The position numbers were made by a program, and so were the translations under genes. The notes under the pieces were generated by a model. It searched no databases. It saw nothing but the letters and a program-made list of their open reading frames with translations, and had not been told where the DNA came from. This document shows positions 34,350 to 43,461 of a stretch of 64,000 bases of DNA, piece by piece. Source of the stretch: Paraburkholderia adhaesiva (GTDB lineage: Bacteria > Pseudomonadota > Gammaproteobacteria > Burkholderiales > Burkholderiaceae). The first letter of the stretch is position 1. The number at the start of each line of letters is the position of its first letter. The DNA lies in contig NZ_JAJEJQ010000003.1 in assembly GCF_021390575.1 (NCBI RefSeq), forward strand, positions 364,001 to 428,000, read 5' to 3'.

Positions 34350-34823
34350 CTAGCGGGCAACTAGATGAAGCACTGCCATCAGCAACGCAAAAGGGAGAAT
34401 AAATCCAGCTACTCGCGCGAATTTTCTTAAAGCCGCGGGCCCCCATGCCATCCTGCCTTCTGAGCGTCCAGGCAAGCTCCCACGTTCTCCGAGTGCCGTA
34501 AGTCGTGCCGCAACAACAGCGAGATTTGCAGAAAAAAGCTCCCCTCTCGTCGCGTCACCATCGATTGAACGATCATAAACACTGACGCGGGCAGAAAGTC
34601 GAGAACCAGCCCATTCAATTGAGTACGCGTACCCTTCGAGTAAAACGCTTAGCGCGGCGCACAGTTCGTTATCGCCAGCAAACAAGTCGATCCACCTATC
34701 GATGTCTTTACCCCAGACATAAGGGCCGGTTCTGATTTGTCGACCAGCGAGGAAAGGGAGCACGCTGCCTACTATCTTCCGTTCTTTCTGGGAAAATCCA
34801 ATGTCGACTTTCCCGTTAAACAT
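34350..34823 (-). CDS. Hypothetical protein with C-terminal membrane anchor
   Basis: The product has 157 residues from ATG 34823 (Met-Phe-Asn-Gly); the frame is open to 35036, but that part looks noncoding. A hydrophobic segment near the C-terminus (Val-Ala-Gly-Phe-Ile-Leu-Pro-Phe-Ala-Leu-Leu-Met-Ala-Val-Leu) suggests tail anchoring with the bulk in the cytoplasm. No family is recognised. Base composition is lower in GC than in the surrounding core genome, in keeping with acquired DNA. Confidence 0.45.
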   Translation of the reverse strand: MFNGKVDIGFSQKERKIVGSVLPFLAGRQIRTGPYVWGKDIDRWIDLFAGDNELCAALSVLLEGYAYSIEWAGSRLSARVSVYDRSIDGDATRGELFSANLAVVAARLTALGERGSLPGRSEGRMAWGPAALRKFARVAGFILPFALLMAVLHLVAR

Positions 34824-35401
34824 TACCGATACGTACGCGACACCCAGGCTACGAAACCTGTCGAATCTGGCGTTACGGGTGTGCGCGGTTTCGTCGCGTT
34901 TTCGCAATTTTGTTTTCCCGGTCTGATTTGCCGTTAAAGCGATCTTTATTTGCCAGCCCGGTACTGCCAAAAAGTAACCGACGATCCAGCGGGTAGCGAA
35001 CAGAGGGGCTCGCACCGATACATCCGGCGAAGCCAATCACGACCACCGACTCGAATCCGGCAGGTAGCGGTCATTCGCCTCTTGAGTTCAATTGACCGCT
35101 TCGGGTTGGGCGCCCCGGAATTGGAAACGCATCTGCCGTTATCGTGAATTTCACGCGCGTTTCATCCAGACTAGACCCGCGCAGTACTACCTGCTGCCGT
35201 TTCCGGGCTGATTCCTGCGCGCTTTCGATTTGCCGCTAGGATCACATAAAGTAACGCTCAGGAATTGACCGCCCGTCCCGAAAAGCTGATCATTCGTTCC
35301 GTCTAGCTTTGTTTAACGCCTTCTATCGTCCGGAACCGGACGGGATTCCGCCGCGAGAGGGCCGCACAAACAGGGATGCCTTGAGTGCCCAGGTTAGCGT
35401 A
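34824..35401. other. Intergenic region upstream of an AraC gene
   Basis: No gene is evident apart from weak extensions of both neighbouring frames. A TTG-initiated extension of the AraC gene (from 35309) is possible but not favoured. Confidence 0.35.
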
Positions 35402-36412
35402 ATGATGAAAGAAATACTAATTTCCTCGGAGAGCATCGAACCCCGGCAGCGCACCGAATACTGCATCGAAGTATTCAGGCCGTTGCACATGAGTGCGCCA
35501 CTCGACGACCCGGGGCTCAAGATAACGCTACGTGCGCAAATGCGTGGTCCGCTCGAACTCTGGGAGACACAGTTCAACTCGCAGCAGTACCAGCGCGATT
35601 TGCGCACGATTGCGCGAAGCGATGCCGACACTTACGTGGTGATTGTCGTGTGCTCGGGTGACGGTGCCGGCGACTTCAACAATACAAATATTGCGTCACA
35701 GTCCGGCGATATCGTCATTGTCGACTCGACGCAGCCTTATCGCAGCCGCGTCGATGCGGGCAAGCGTCTCGTCGCCGTGGTGCCGCGGGCACCGCTGGAA
35801 AAACTGATTGGAAGAAGAAATCTGCATGGTGTCGTGCTAAAGGCCGGGCAACCCATGACGACACTGATAACCGACTATCTGAAGGGGCTGCAGACGCTCA
35901 TCGGCCAGATGACCGGTGACGAATTGGCCGGCGCGCAAGATGGAATGTATTCGCTACTGGCGGGTGGCCTCTCAGGCAAAGGCAGTGAATATGCCGATGC
36001 GACTGCAATTGCAGCCCTGTCGCTTAGACAGAAAATTATCGATCTTATCGACCAGCATATTACCAACCCGGAATTGGACGTCGATTTCTTGATGCGATAT
36101 TCCCATATATCGCGATCCAATTTATATCGAATATTCGAAACCGATGGGGGAATTGCCCGCCTCATTCGCGAAAAGCGACTTGATCTGGCTTATCGCCTTC
36201 TGTCTGGATCCACTTCTGAGACCCGCACCAAATCAATCACGATTATTGCCGGCTACTGCGGATTCTCCAGCTACGAGCATTTCACGCGGGCATTCAAGGC
36301 ACGTTTTGGAATTACCCCGCGGACAGCGCAAAAAGAGAAACCCTCGTTCTCCATTCCATCTTCCAGGAGCTTTGATTCGTATAGATTTTTCAAGGTTATG
36401 GCCGACAACTGA
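35402..36412 (+). CDS. AraC-family transcriptional regulator (AraC_binding_2 type)
   Basis: The product has 336 residues from ATG 35402. The N-terminal domain (about 15-180) matches regulators that bind aromatic or alkyl acids, with Ser-Gly-Asp-Ile-Val-Ile-Val-Asp-Ser-Thr-Gln-Pro-Tyr. The C-terminal HTH pair spans about 225-315, including Tyr-Ser-His-Ile-Ser-Arg-Ser-Asn-Leu-Tyr-Arg-Ile-Phe and Cys-Gly-Phe-Ser-Ser-Tyr-Glu-His-Phe-Thr-Arg-Ala-Phe. No obvious target gene is adjacent. Confidence 0.88.
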   Translation: MMKEILISSESIEPRQRTEYCIEVFRPLHMSAPLDDPGLKITLRAQMRGPLELWETQFNSQQYQRDLRTIARSDADTYVVIVVCSGDGAGDFNNTNIASQSGDIVIVDSTQPYRSRVDAGKRLVAVVPRAPLEKLIGRRNLHGVVLKAGQPMTTLITDYLKGLQTLIGQMTGDELAGAQDGMYSLLAGGLSGKGSEYADATAIAALSLRQKIIDLIDQHITNPELDVDFLMRYSHISRSNLYRIFETDGGIARLIREKRLDLAYRLLSGSTSETRTKSITIIAGYCGFSSYEHFTRAFKARFGITPRTAQKEKPSFSIPSSRSFDSYRFFKVMADN

Positions 36413-36755
36413 ATGAGTGGTCGCCTCCAAACAACCCCGAAGACCATCCAGAGCCACTTACGTGGGCGCCATCACGGATGGCAAGCGGGTTCTCCAATCA
36501 GTTGCACGTGAAGGCGGCGTGCTTATGTCCGGCACGTTGATACAGGCTGCTCGGACTGCTGGCCTCGCCCTGGCATCAAGGACGAACAGGACGGGATTGC
36601 CTCGTTCGAGGAGTGACCGGTCGCGGGACGACTGAGACTGAGTGTTCCTTCCGGGTCGATCAGTCACGCATGCGATACGTCCGCTGTCCCTGGCACGCCT
36701 TGTCGCCAGAAATCCTCCGCACCGCATTCGGCAATATCACCAATCCCATTCCGCT
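36413..36755. other. Intergenic region without recognisable gene
   Basis: It lies between the AraC gene and the end of the Lrp gene. I see no coding frame with usual composition, repeat or RNA gene. Confidence 0.4.
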
Positions 36756-37226
36756 CTACGGCGCAAGAAACACGGGCAACGGCCGGCTGCCCGCATCAGC
36801 CGACAGACTAATCAGGGTATGGACTTCCTGCACCATCGGAAGCGTGGAAAGCCGGTCTGCCAGGAGACGGCTGTACGCATCGAGGTCGATGGTGACGATC
36901 CGCAGAAGAAAGTCATACTCGCCGAGGACCGTGTGTATCTCGAGGATTTCCGGATACTGCTCAACCGTCGCCCTGAAAATCTCACCGGCCCGCTCGCTGT
37001 GTTTGTTCAGCTTTACCTGCGTGAACGTCTGCACGCTCAGTCCAAGCTTTGCGCGGTCCAGGACGGCAACTCTTCGCACGATGACCCCGTTTTTTTCGAG
37101 TCTCTCGACGCGCCGCCATGCCTGCGATTGAGACAGGCCAACGCGCTCACCTAGCTCACTCATCGGAAGCGTCGCGTCCATCTGGAGCGTTGCAAGGATT
37201 TTTCGATCGAACTGGTCGATTTGCAT
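36756..37226 (-). CDS. Lrp/AsnC-family transcriptional regulator
   Basis: The product has 156 residues. The HTH begins Asp-Gln-Phe-Asp-Arg-Lys-Ile-Leu (residue 4) and includes Leu-Gly-Glu-Arg-Val-Gly-Leu-Ser-Gln-Ser-Gln-Ala-Trp-Arg-Arg-Val. The RAM (ligand) domain spans about 70-145 with Val-Leu-Gly-Glu-Tyr-Asp-Phe. It is divergent from lrgA-lrgB across 114 bases, with an ATGCA-N7-TGCAT repeat between. It may regulate lrgAB. Confidence 0.92.
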   Translation of the reverse strand: MQIDQFDRKILATLQMDATLPMSELGERVGLSQSQAWRRVERLEKNGVIVRRVAVLDRAKLGLSVQTFTQVKLNKHSERAGEIFRATVEQYPEILEIHTVLGEYDFLLRIVTIDLDAYSRLLADRLSTLPMVQEVHTLISLSADAGSRPLPVFLAP

Positions 37227-37292
37227 AATTTATTCAGAGCGCTGTGATCAGACGAAACAAATCGACGAGGATGGCCGTATGCTTCGTTAAAA

Positions 37293-37309
37293 ATGCATGA
37301 ACTTTGCAT
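37293..37309. promoter_or_regulatory. Inverted repeat between lrp and lrgA
   Basis: ATGCA-N7-TGCAT lies about 30 bases upstream of the lrgA start, inside an AT-rich stretch. It is a candidate Lrp-family site; the arms are short. Confidence 0.35.
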
Positions 37310-37340
37310 GTTATTGAGACTAGCATAGACGCCAGGCGAT

Positions 37341-37763
37341 ATGAAGTCGAGTCAACTTATGACAGCTCAAACAGAAATGCAAAAGACGGTGCCGGTTTTC
37401 GCGATCCGGAGTGTCCTCCAGGCGGGCGGGCTGATCGCGGTGTTCGTCGTCTTGACGTTCGCAGGCAAATGGCTCGGCACGTCCATTAACCCGGCGCTGG
37501 CCGGCTTCGTCGCGGTGCTCGCCGGGTTGTTCGCGAAGCTTGTTCCAGTGTCTGCCGTGGAGGGCGGCGCGCGCCTTCTCATTTCCCAAAGCGCGCTATT
37601 CCTGATTCCACCGGGCGTCGCGGTTGCACGTCAACGTGACTTGCTCGTAGCGAACTGGTTGCCGATCGCTGCGATTGTCGTCGGCGGCACGGTGATTTGC
37701 GTGGTTGCGACGTCGTTTTCGGTAGAGCTTGCAACGCGCGCACTTCAGAGAGGTCGAGCATGA
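37341..37763 (+). CDS. lrgA: CidA/LrgA-family membrane protein
   Basis: The product has 140 residues with four hydrophobic segments. Phe-Ala-Gly-Lys-Trp-Leu-Gly, Phe-Leu-Ile-Pro-Pro-Gly-Val-Ala-Val and the overall pattern are those of the CidA/LrgA holin-like family. Its stop overlaps the lrgB start as ATGA, so the two form an operon. Such pairs affect murein hydrolase activity, and some homologues carry pyruvate or other organic acids. The divergent Lrp gene is the likely regulator. Confidence 0.88.
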   Translation: MKSSQLMTAQTEMQKTVPVFAIRSVLQAGGLIAVFVVLTFAGKWLGTSINPALAGFVAVLAGLFAKLVPVSAVEGGARLLISQSALFLIPPGVAVARQRDLLVANWLPIAAIVVGGTVICVVATSFSVELATRALQRGRA

Positions 37764-38437
37764 TGGCGTTCGTCGTGGGTATGGCCGCGACATTGGCCGT
37801 CTATTTGCTCAACGTTCGCCTTCACAGGGCCTGGCGTAATGTCTTGACGTCGCCGCTGCTTCTCGCGCCGGTCGTCCTCATCGCAGGACTTTCACTGCTG
37901 CATGTGCCGTTCGACGCTTACCTGCAGTCGACGCATATGCTCGTCTGGATGGTTGGCCCGCTGACTTTGGCACTCGCGGTCCCGGTCTACCAGAATCGTC
38001 ATTTCGTTCGGCATTGGTGGCCGGTACTGCTCGTGGGTACCATCGTGTCGGGAACGACTGCGATGGTTTCTACTGTGGTGCTTGCGCGGCTATTCGACTT
38101 GCCGGCGATTGTCGAGCACAGCCTGGTGGGGCGCTCCATTTCGATGCCGTTTGCTTTCGTCGTCTCGGACGAGCTTTCCGGGGCTCGGGACCTGACCACC
38201 TTGTTTGTGGTGGCAAGCGGCGTCGCCGGGATTGTGCTTGGCGACCTGTTGCTCATGGTTTTCAGAGTGAAGTCGGCACAGGCGCACGGCGCGACGCTGG
38301 GCGCAGTAGCGCAGATGGCTGGGACCCTGCGTGCTCACGACCGTGGCATGCCGAATGGCGTAATGGCGAGTTTGACGATGGTGCTTGGCGGTGCATTCAC
38401 GGTGCTTGCAGCGCCGCTGGTCGTGCGGCTCATCTAG
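37760..38437 (+). CDS. lrgB: LrgB/CidB-family membrane protein
   Basis: The product has 225 residues with about six hydrophobic segments. It is translationally coupled to lrgA. Leu-Thr-Leu-Ala-Leu-Ala-Val-Pro-Val-Tyr-Gln-Asn, Ser-Ile-Ser-Met-Pro-Phe-Ala and Ala-His-Gly-Ala-Thr-Leu-Gly are hallmarks of LrgB. The usual lengths and the lrgAB order are kept. It likely forms an inner-membrane complex with LrgA. Confidence 0.92.
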   Translation: MMAFVVGMAATLAVYLLNVRLHRAWRNVLTSPLLLAPVVLIAGLSLLHVPFDAYLQSTHMLVWMVGPLTLALAVPVYQNRHFVRHWWPVLLVGTIVSGTTAMVSTVVLARLFDLPAIVEHSLVGRSISMPFAFVVSDELSGARDLTTLFVVASGVAGIVLGDLLLMVFRVKSAQAHGATLGAVAQMAGTLRAHDRGMPNGVMASLTMVLGGAFTVLAAPLVVRLI

Positions 38438-38489
38438 GCACGGTGGTGCCGAGGCGATCACGATATTCGCGTGCAGTGCAGCAGGACGA

Positions 38490-38513
38490 GGCGGCGACCC
38501 TCGGGTCGCCGCC
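38490..38513. terminator. Strong GC hairpin between convergent genes
   Basis: GGCGGCGACC pairs perfectly with GGTCGCCGCC around a CTCG tetraloop. It sits between the lrgB stop and the stop of the convergent sialidase-like gene and may end transcription from both sides, though no long T run follows. Confidence 0.55.
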
Positions 38514-38521
38514 GATTGTGC

Positions 38522-40171
38522 TCAAGGCAATCCGGAGATCTTGCGCGTGAATTCGTCCGTCACGTTGAGACCCGTTGCTACGCCGAAGACCGGGTACACG
38601 GTCGTGGGCCCGCTAGCGGCCAGACCCATGTAATCGCCGAGGAAATGGCCAGGCGCCCCGGGAGCATTGAGTATGTTGAACGAGGCCGTGGTGAGGCGCT
38701 GCTCATTGCCCCAGTTAGCGGAGTTCGTGCACGCGGAAGAGGTCGGGCAGAAGAGCGCGAAATAGTCCGTGCCTTCAAAGCCGGCAGGCGTATTCGTGTC
38801 GTTACGAAAGTCGTAGTAGGTCACCACGACCGTCTTGCCGTCGCCCGACGCCACCACTGCGGGGATGAAGGCTTGCTGACGGCACGGGTTTGCACCATTG
38901 GCCGGCGTCTTGTTGATCATCACAGGCGTTGACCAGGTCGCCCCACCGTTATCCGACTCGCTGAAGACGATCCCGTCGATCGGGACTGACCCAGCGGGTG
39001 TAGTGCAGGTGGCGGTCGAAAAGCGATTGTCCTGCCACGCCAGATAGATTGCCCCCGTGACCGGGTTCACGGCAATACTGTAGAGAATCGACGCATCGCG
39101 TATCGGCTGGCCCGTGTCCGGGGAAACGACTGCGTTCACCTGAATATCGTTGACGAAGGTCGGTGCGCTCCAGTTTGCTCCCTTATCCGTGGACGTTATG
39201 TAGCCGATGCTAAGACCCGACGGTGTGACATTGATCGCAGTGAAGAAGTCGCGCAGTGTCCCATCAGGCAACACCCGTACGATGTTGTCGATCGTCTGTG
39301 CACCCGTGCCCGGTTGGTAGATCGGCGCGGCCGTGCTCCAGGTTACGCCGTTGTCGGTGGATCGCGAGAAGAAGCTGGGGCCGGTGAAATTGAACTTGAA
39401 GAGCGGGGCACCACCCGCTGTGCCGTTACGCAATTGACGCGCGATTTCGACACCATCATTTCCGGCGAGCAACTGATCGCCAGCCTGGGTCGGCGGGAAA
39501 ACGCTCAGTTGATCCCACACCGCATAGACGTAACCGTTCGCCGTCGGATCGGCGGTGAGTGAGTCCTTGTCATTGAGCGTGTGCGGCGAGTTGGTGCGGA
39601 TCAGCGTCACCGGAGCTTGCCACGTCGCACCGTGGTTGAGGGAACGGCTGACCAGCATCCCGCTGTTGCGTGCCCCAAACGGAGTCGTCGCCTTCATGGG
39701 GTCCAGCACCAGCGACATGAAGAAGGCCGTACCGTCTTGCGCGAAGTCTACCCACGGATCAGAGGCGCGACGGAATGCACCCCCAGAGCACCTGGTCACG
39801 CCGGGCGGGATCGAGTTGGTCCAGCTGCCGCCCGCGTCCGTGGAAATGACGCCGACGAGTCCGCGTGCGCCACCGTCGTTCCATCGGTCCTGCTGGTGGC
39901 CGACGAGGAGGCGGGACGTGTCGGTCGGGTCGACCGCCACCCATGGCTCGATCGACGTGGCTGGAAAAAGAACGCTCCCGAATGCGGCCTGTTGCGCGTT
40001 GAGCTGGTCGGCAGTACATCCGCTGAACGGATCACCCGCGGCCACCTGGACGAGCGGGCCGAGCGTTTGCGCCTGGGCGCCTGGGGCGATCGCGCAACAG
40101 AGCGCGATGACACTGCTACCTGCAAAGCCCCGGGAAGCAGAACAGGATAGTCGTTTGAACATGGATGTCAT
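38522..40171 (-). CDS. Secreted exo-alpha-sialidase/BNR-repeat protein
   Basis: The product has 549 residues from ATG 40171. A signal peptide ends near Ala-Gln-Ala-Gln-Thr (residue 34). Five Asp-box motifs (Ser-x-Asp-x-Gly-x-x-Trp and variants: Ser-Thr-Asp-Ala-Gly-Gly-Ser-Trp, Ser-Leu-Asn-His-Gly-Ala-Thr-Trp, Ser-Thr-Asp-Asn-Gly-Val-Thr-Trp, Ser-Thr-Asp-Lys-Gly-Ala-Asn-Trp, Glu-Ser-Asp-Asn-Gly-Gly-Ala-Thr-Trp) show a beta-propeller. Such proteins include sialidases and many non-enzymatic binders, and I could not confirm the sialidase Arg triad. It is a single gene, convergent with lrgAB. Confidence 0.85.
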   Translation of the reverse strand: MTSMFKRLSCSASRGFAGSSVIALCCAIAPGAQAQTLGPLVQVAAGDPFSGCTADQLNAQQAAFGSVLFPATSIEPWVAVDPTDTSRLLVGHQQDRWNDGGARGLVGVISTDAGGSWTNSIPPGVTRCSGGAFRRASDPWVDFAQDGTAFFMSLVLDPMKATTPFGARNSGMLVSRSLNHGATWQAPVTLIRTNSPHTLNDKDSLTADPTANGYVYAVWDQLSVFPPTQAGDQLLAGNDGVEIARQLRNGTAGGAPLFKFNFTGPSFFSRSTDNGVTWSTAAPIYQPGTGAQTIDNIVRVLPDGTLRDFFTAINVTPSGLSIGYITSTDKGANWSAPTFVNDIQVNAVVSPDTGQPIRDASILYSIAVNPVTGAIYLAWQDNRFSTATCTTPAGSVPIDGIVFSESDNGGATWSTPVMINKTPANGANPCRQQAFIPAVVASGDGKTVVVTYYDFRNDTNTPAGFEGTDYFALFCPTSSACTNSANWGNEQRLTTASFNILNAPGAPGHFLGDYMGLAASGPTTVYPVFGVATGLNVTDEFTRKISGLP

Positions 40172-40964
40172 GTGCGCCTCGCGAAAAGGGTTAAACCGCT
40201 TTTGCACTCGGCTGGCCCGACCGTAAAAACAGCGCTCGCTGCCGCCGAACTCTGCACCTGGAAAATAGGTCGTTGCGTGCACATTTGCATGGATTATTTG
40301 TTACAGAAGTCCATGCATTGCGCGGGGCGGCCACCCCTATTGGCGTGGCATGGCGCTTGCGCGTGACGGCGGCGGAATCTGCATGTAGTCGCTTGCAGAA
40401 GAACGGCGTTCGCGAAGGCGCCACGAGCGGCAGCATGCCACCTGAGCGTTACCATTCGGCGGACAACGCAACGAACGTCCCCATAGGGAAGGCTACGGAA
40501 GTTCAGGGATGAGTCGCTTGAATCGATCGTTGCCCTACGACGAACTTCGGACACCATAACATTTGGCAACTTGCGAAGGTTGCAAGGTATTTGAATTCCA
40601 TCCGGAGTCACCCGTGCTGGCCCACGACGGCCCTCCTGGCCTGAACAGGCTATTAGCTTTGGCAACGTTTTGTGGCGTTTATGAAGACTTCATTCGCCTG
40701 GTATCCGCGATTGGCACCGCCGGTTCCATAATCAAGATTTTAGATTTACCGGTCGCTTTGAAATCCTTTGGCTTCCACCAGCGCTTCGAGTGACCGGTAT
40801 AGGTAAGGTCGACTGTTGCATTGTGGGCGGCAGGCGTCATCCACTCGCAGCAAATCCAGGAAAAACTGAAAAGGGGTGTGGCTCTCCAAATCGTCTCCAC
40901 GCAACCCAAACCAGGAACACAGCTTGCGCTTCCATCCTCGTTTCCCATTCGTGTGGAGATAACG
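40172..40964. other. 793-base intergenic region
   Basis: It is divergent between the sialidase-like gene and the SYLF lipoprotein gene, so both promoters should lie here. Several short frames exist on both strands without coding character. No RNA gene or repeat was recognised. Confidence 0.4.
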
Positions 40965-41552
40965 ATGCAACGACGAATTTTCATCCTCACGGCGGCCGCA
41001 GCGCTCGCTACGGGTAGTGTCGGGCTCGGAGGCTGCACCACGACGCCGGGCTCGACTCCCACTGCGGCGGACAACGCATCGAAGCGTCAGTCGATTGACG
41101 CGAGTGTCGACGCCACCTTGAACAAGCTCCATTCCACCGTTCCGGGCTCGCGTGAACTGCTCGCGAAGGCGCGCGGCGTGCTCGTGTTCCCGACCGTGCT
41201 GCAGGCCGGGTTTATTGTCGGTGGGCAGTATGGCGAAGGCGCGCTACGCGTAGGCGGGGAGACGGTCGGCTACTTCAACACCGTGTCGGGCTCGTTTGGA
41301 TTCCAGGCGGGCGCGCAGTCGAAGGCGATGATCTTCTGCTTCATGACGCAGGACGCGCTCAACCGCTTCCGCGCGTCGGACGGCTGGTCGGTTGGCGCGG
41401 ATGCGTCGGTGGCGCTCGTCAAGGTCGGCGCAAACGGCCTGATCGATACGACCACCGCGACGGCCCCGGTCCAGGTGTTCGTGCTGACGAACGAGGGCCT
41501 GATGGGCGACGTCTCGCTGGCGGGCACGAAGGTCACGCGCCTGAACATCTAG
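40965..41552 (+). CDS. SYLF-domain (YSC84-like) lipoprotein
   Basis: The product has 195 residues; TGGAGATAACG precedes ATG 40965. The lipobox is Leu-Gly-Gly-Cys (Cys24). The SYLF domain covers about residues 60-190: Ala-Arg-Gly-Val-Leu-Val-Phe-Pro-Thr-Val, Gly-Phe-Ile-Val-Gly-Gly-Gln-Tyr-Gly-Glu-Gly, then Phe-Gly-Phe-Gln-Ala-Gly-Ala-Gln. SYLF domains bind phosphoinositides in eukaryotes. The bacterial role is uncertain, probably an outer-membrane-associated stress protein. A perfect terminator follows. Confidence 0.9.
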   Translation: MQRRIFILTAAAALATGSVGLGGCTTTPGSTPTAADNASKRQSIDASVDATLNKLHSTVPGSRELLAKARGVLVFPTVLQAGFIVGGQYGEGALRVGGETVGYFNTVSGSFGFQAGAQSKAMIFCFMTQDALNRFRASDGWSVGADASVALVKVGANGLIDTTTATAPVQVFVLTNEGLMGDVSLAGTKVTRLNI

Positions 41553-41582
41553 ACCCGCTTCTGCACGCTTTGAACGCGCAAG

Positions 41583-41616
41583 AAAAAAGGCAAGGCGCGA
41601 GCGCCTTGCCTTTTTT
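41583..41616. terminator. Bidirectional rho-independent terminator
   Basis: AAAAAAGGCAAGGCG pairs perfectly with CGCCTTGCCTTTTTT. A-run and T-run on opposite sides let it work for the SYLF gene (plus) and the convergent yedE gene (minus). Confidence 0.92.
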
Positions 41617-41639
41617 CGTTGAGACGTGAGGGCGGTGCT

Positions 41640-42866
41640 TCAGCAGCCGGTGTTCTTCACCCGCTCCACGGCGAGCCCGAAGAGCGGACGCAGCTTCGTG
41701 CCGAGCACATTGCCGAAAAATGCCGAGACGACCCACAGCCAGCCGTGCAGGCTGCCTGACACGATGCCGCTGAAGTACGCGCCGATATTGCAGCCGTACG
41801 CGAGGCGCGCGCCGTAGCCCATCAGCAGACCGCCGACGACTGCCGCGATCAGCGAGCGCAGCGGCAGACGCTACACGGGTGCGAAGCGGCCAGCGAGGGA
41901 AGCGGCGACCATCGCGCCGACTACGATGCCGAAGTCCATGACCGACTTCATGTCGTGGCTGAGCGGTGCGGCGAGGGCTGCCGCGTTCGGGCCGGTGCTC
42001 CACACATGCCAGCTCGCGACGTCGATGCCCATCGCGGAGAACGCCTTGGCGCCCCACAGCGCGAACGCCGACGTGATACCCCAAGGATGGCCGGAAAGCG
42101 CGAGCGTCACGAAGTTCAGGATCGCGAGCACGACGCCGCCGACGACGAGCGGCCACGGGCCGTGCAGCCACGGCGACGCGTTCGGTGCGCGCTCCACGTC
42201 GTTCACGAGACGGCCGTGACGACGCTTTTCGATCAGCACGGTCAGCGCGGCGATGGCAGCGAACACAACGAGGTTCAGCGCGATGCCCGGGCCGACGCCG
42301 AGCGTCTTCACGAGCGAGATCGGCTGGAGATGCGGCAGCGCGGACCAGAACGGCATGTGCGCCGTACCGATCACCGAGCCGAGGATGAATGCGATCAGCG
42401 TGATGACCATCCGCGTGCTGCCGCCGCCGACCGTGAACAGCGTGCCGGAGGCGCAGCCGCCGCCGAGCTGCATGCCAATGCCGAACATGAACGCGCCGAT
42501 CAGGACCGACGTGCCGACGGGCGACACTTCGCCGACGACCGGATTTCCGAACAGCGTGCCGGCGGAAAGCGCCGGGAAGAACAGCAGCACGCCGATCGCG
42601 AGCATCAGCATCTGCGCGCGCAGGCCGGCGCCGCGGCCATCGGCGATGAACACGCGCCATGCGGACGTGAAGCCGAACGCGGAGTGATAGAGCGTGATGC
42701 CGAGCAACGCGCCGAGGACGTACAACGCGGCCTGCTTCACGCTGACGGTCTGCGCGAGATAGATCGCGCCGAACACGACGAGCGCGAGCGCGATGGCGAG
42801 CGGCTTCGGATTGATGAAGTCGAGACGGCGCGGCGTACCGCTGAACGACGTGGACATATCGGACAT
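41640..42866 (-). pseudogene. YeeE/YedE (TsuA-like) sulfur transporter interrupted by an amber codon
   Basis: The minus strand encodes a 408-codon YeeE/YedE-family protein from ATG 42866, with about ten hydrophobic segments. The conserved Cys motifs are Gly-Met-Gln-Leu-Gly-Gly-Gly-Cys-Ala-Ser-Gly-Thr-Leu and Arg-Leu-Ala-Tyr-Gly-Cys-Asn-Ile-Gly-Ala-Tyr. A TAG at 41871-41873 follows Gly-Arg-Phe-Ala-Pro-Val. The same frame then continues with Arg-Leu-Pro-Leu-Arg-Ser-Leu to the normal end at 41640. Trp (TGG) would fit at the stop. The family imports thiosulfate or related sulfur species. The last 77 residues, with one conserved Cys motif, are lost unless the amber codon is read through. Confidence 0.85.
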
Positions 42867-43461
42867 GATGAGCGGGTGCGGGCGCGAAAAATCGTGGAGG
42901 GAAAGGCCGCGAGTATACCTAAGTACCGCGTTGCGGCCGCTGTCCCCCAAGGCCGGCGGCCCTCGATGGGGGGGGCGCCCGCACGCCTCGCCGCGAGCCG
43001 GAGAGCCCCGCCGCACGGGGCTTTGCGGGAATCGACGCCGGCTAAGGCTGATCCCTTAATAACCCCTCGTAATAGTGATATTTCGAATCTGCCTTGAAAT
43101 CGTCATTTTTTTGCAGTGAAACCGCAAGGTTGCACCCTGGCGTCGCCGCAGCCGATGTGGTTCGGGGCCGCTGACGACGTCGATCAAGCGCGGCGAAAGC
43201 GGACGCTCGGCCGTCGGTACGGTTGCGAGCACGAGGGTGCCGTCCGCGAGTGCTTCGGATAACGGACTGTCCGCCAACGCGTCGGGCTGAATGTCCGCAT
43301 GGTTCACGCGTACGCCCGCAAGCCGGACCGCATTGCCCACACCGCTATTATGGATATTCCCTCATGGATAGTCCCTATGCATCCGGGCGTCCGTAATGCC
43401 GTTACCGGTAACGATGCGCTCTCTTGCGCGCAGCGCTCACTCGTAACGCTACGGACACGTC
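42867..43461. other. Intergenic region between yedE and the MCP gene
   Basis: A minus-strand frame at about 43150-43340 has high-GC third positions (Ala-Asp-Ile-Gln-Pro-Asp-Ala-Leu-Ala-Asp) and could be a decayed gene fragment, but I recognise no family. GTTACCGGTAAC at 43401-43412 is a perfect 12-bp palindrome about 50 bases before the MCP start. Nothing else stands out. Confidence 0.4.

Noticed and set aside
40563-41074. Small open frames before the SYLF gene on both strands
   Set aside because: No ribosome site, family or consistent composition; the region more likely holds promoters.
41533-42660. 375-residue minus-strand frame
   Set aside because: Out of frame with the recognised YeeE/YedE protein; Arg-rich shadow.
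41955-43097. 380-residue plus-strand frame
   Set aside because: Antisense to the yedE gene, with charged low-complexity product.
43056-43340. 94-residue minus-strand frame upstream of the MCP gene
   Set aside because: First half has coding-like composition but no family or ribosome site; noted as possible fragment only.
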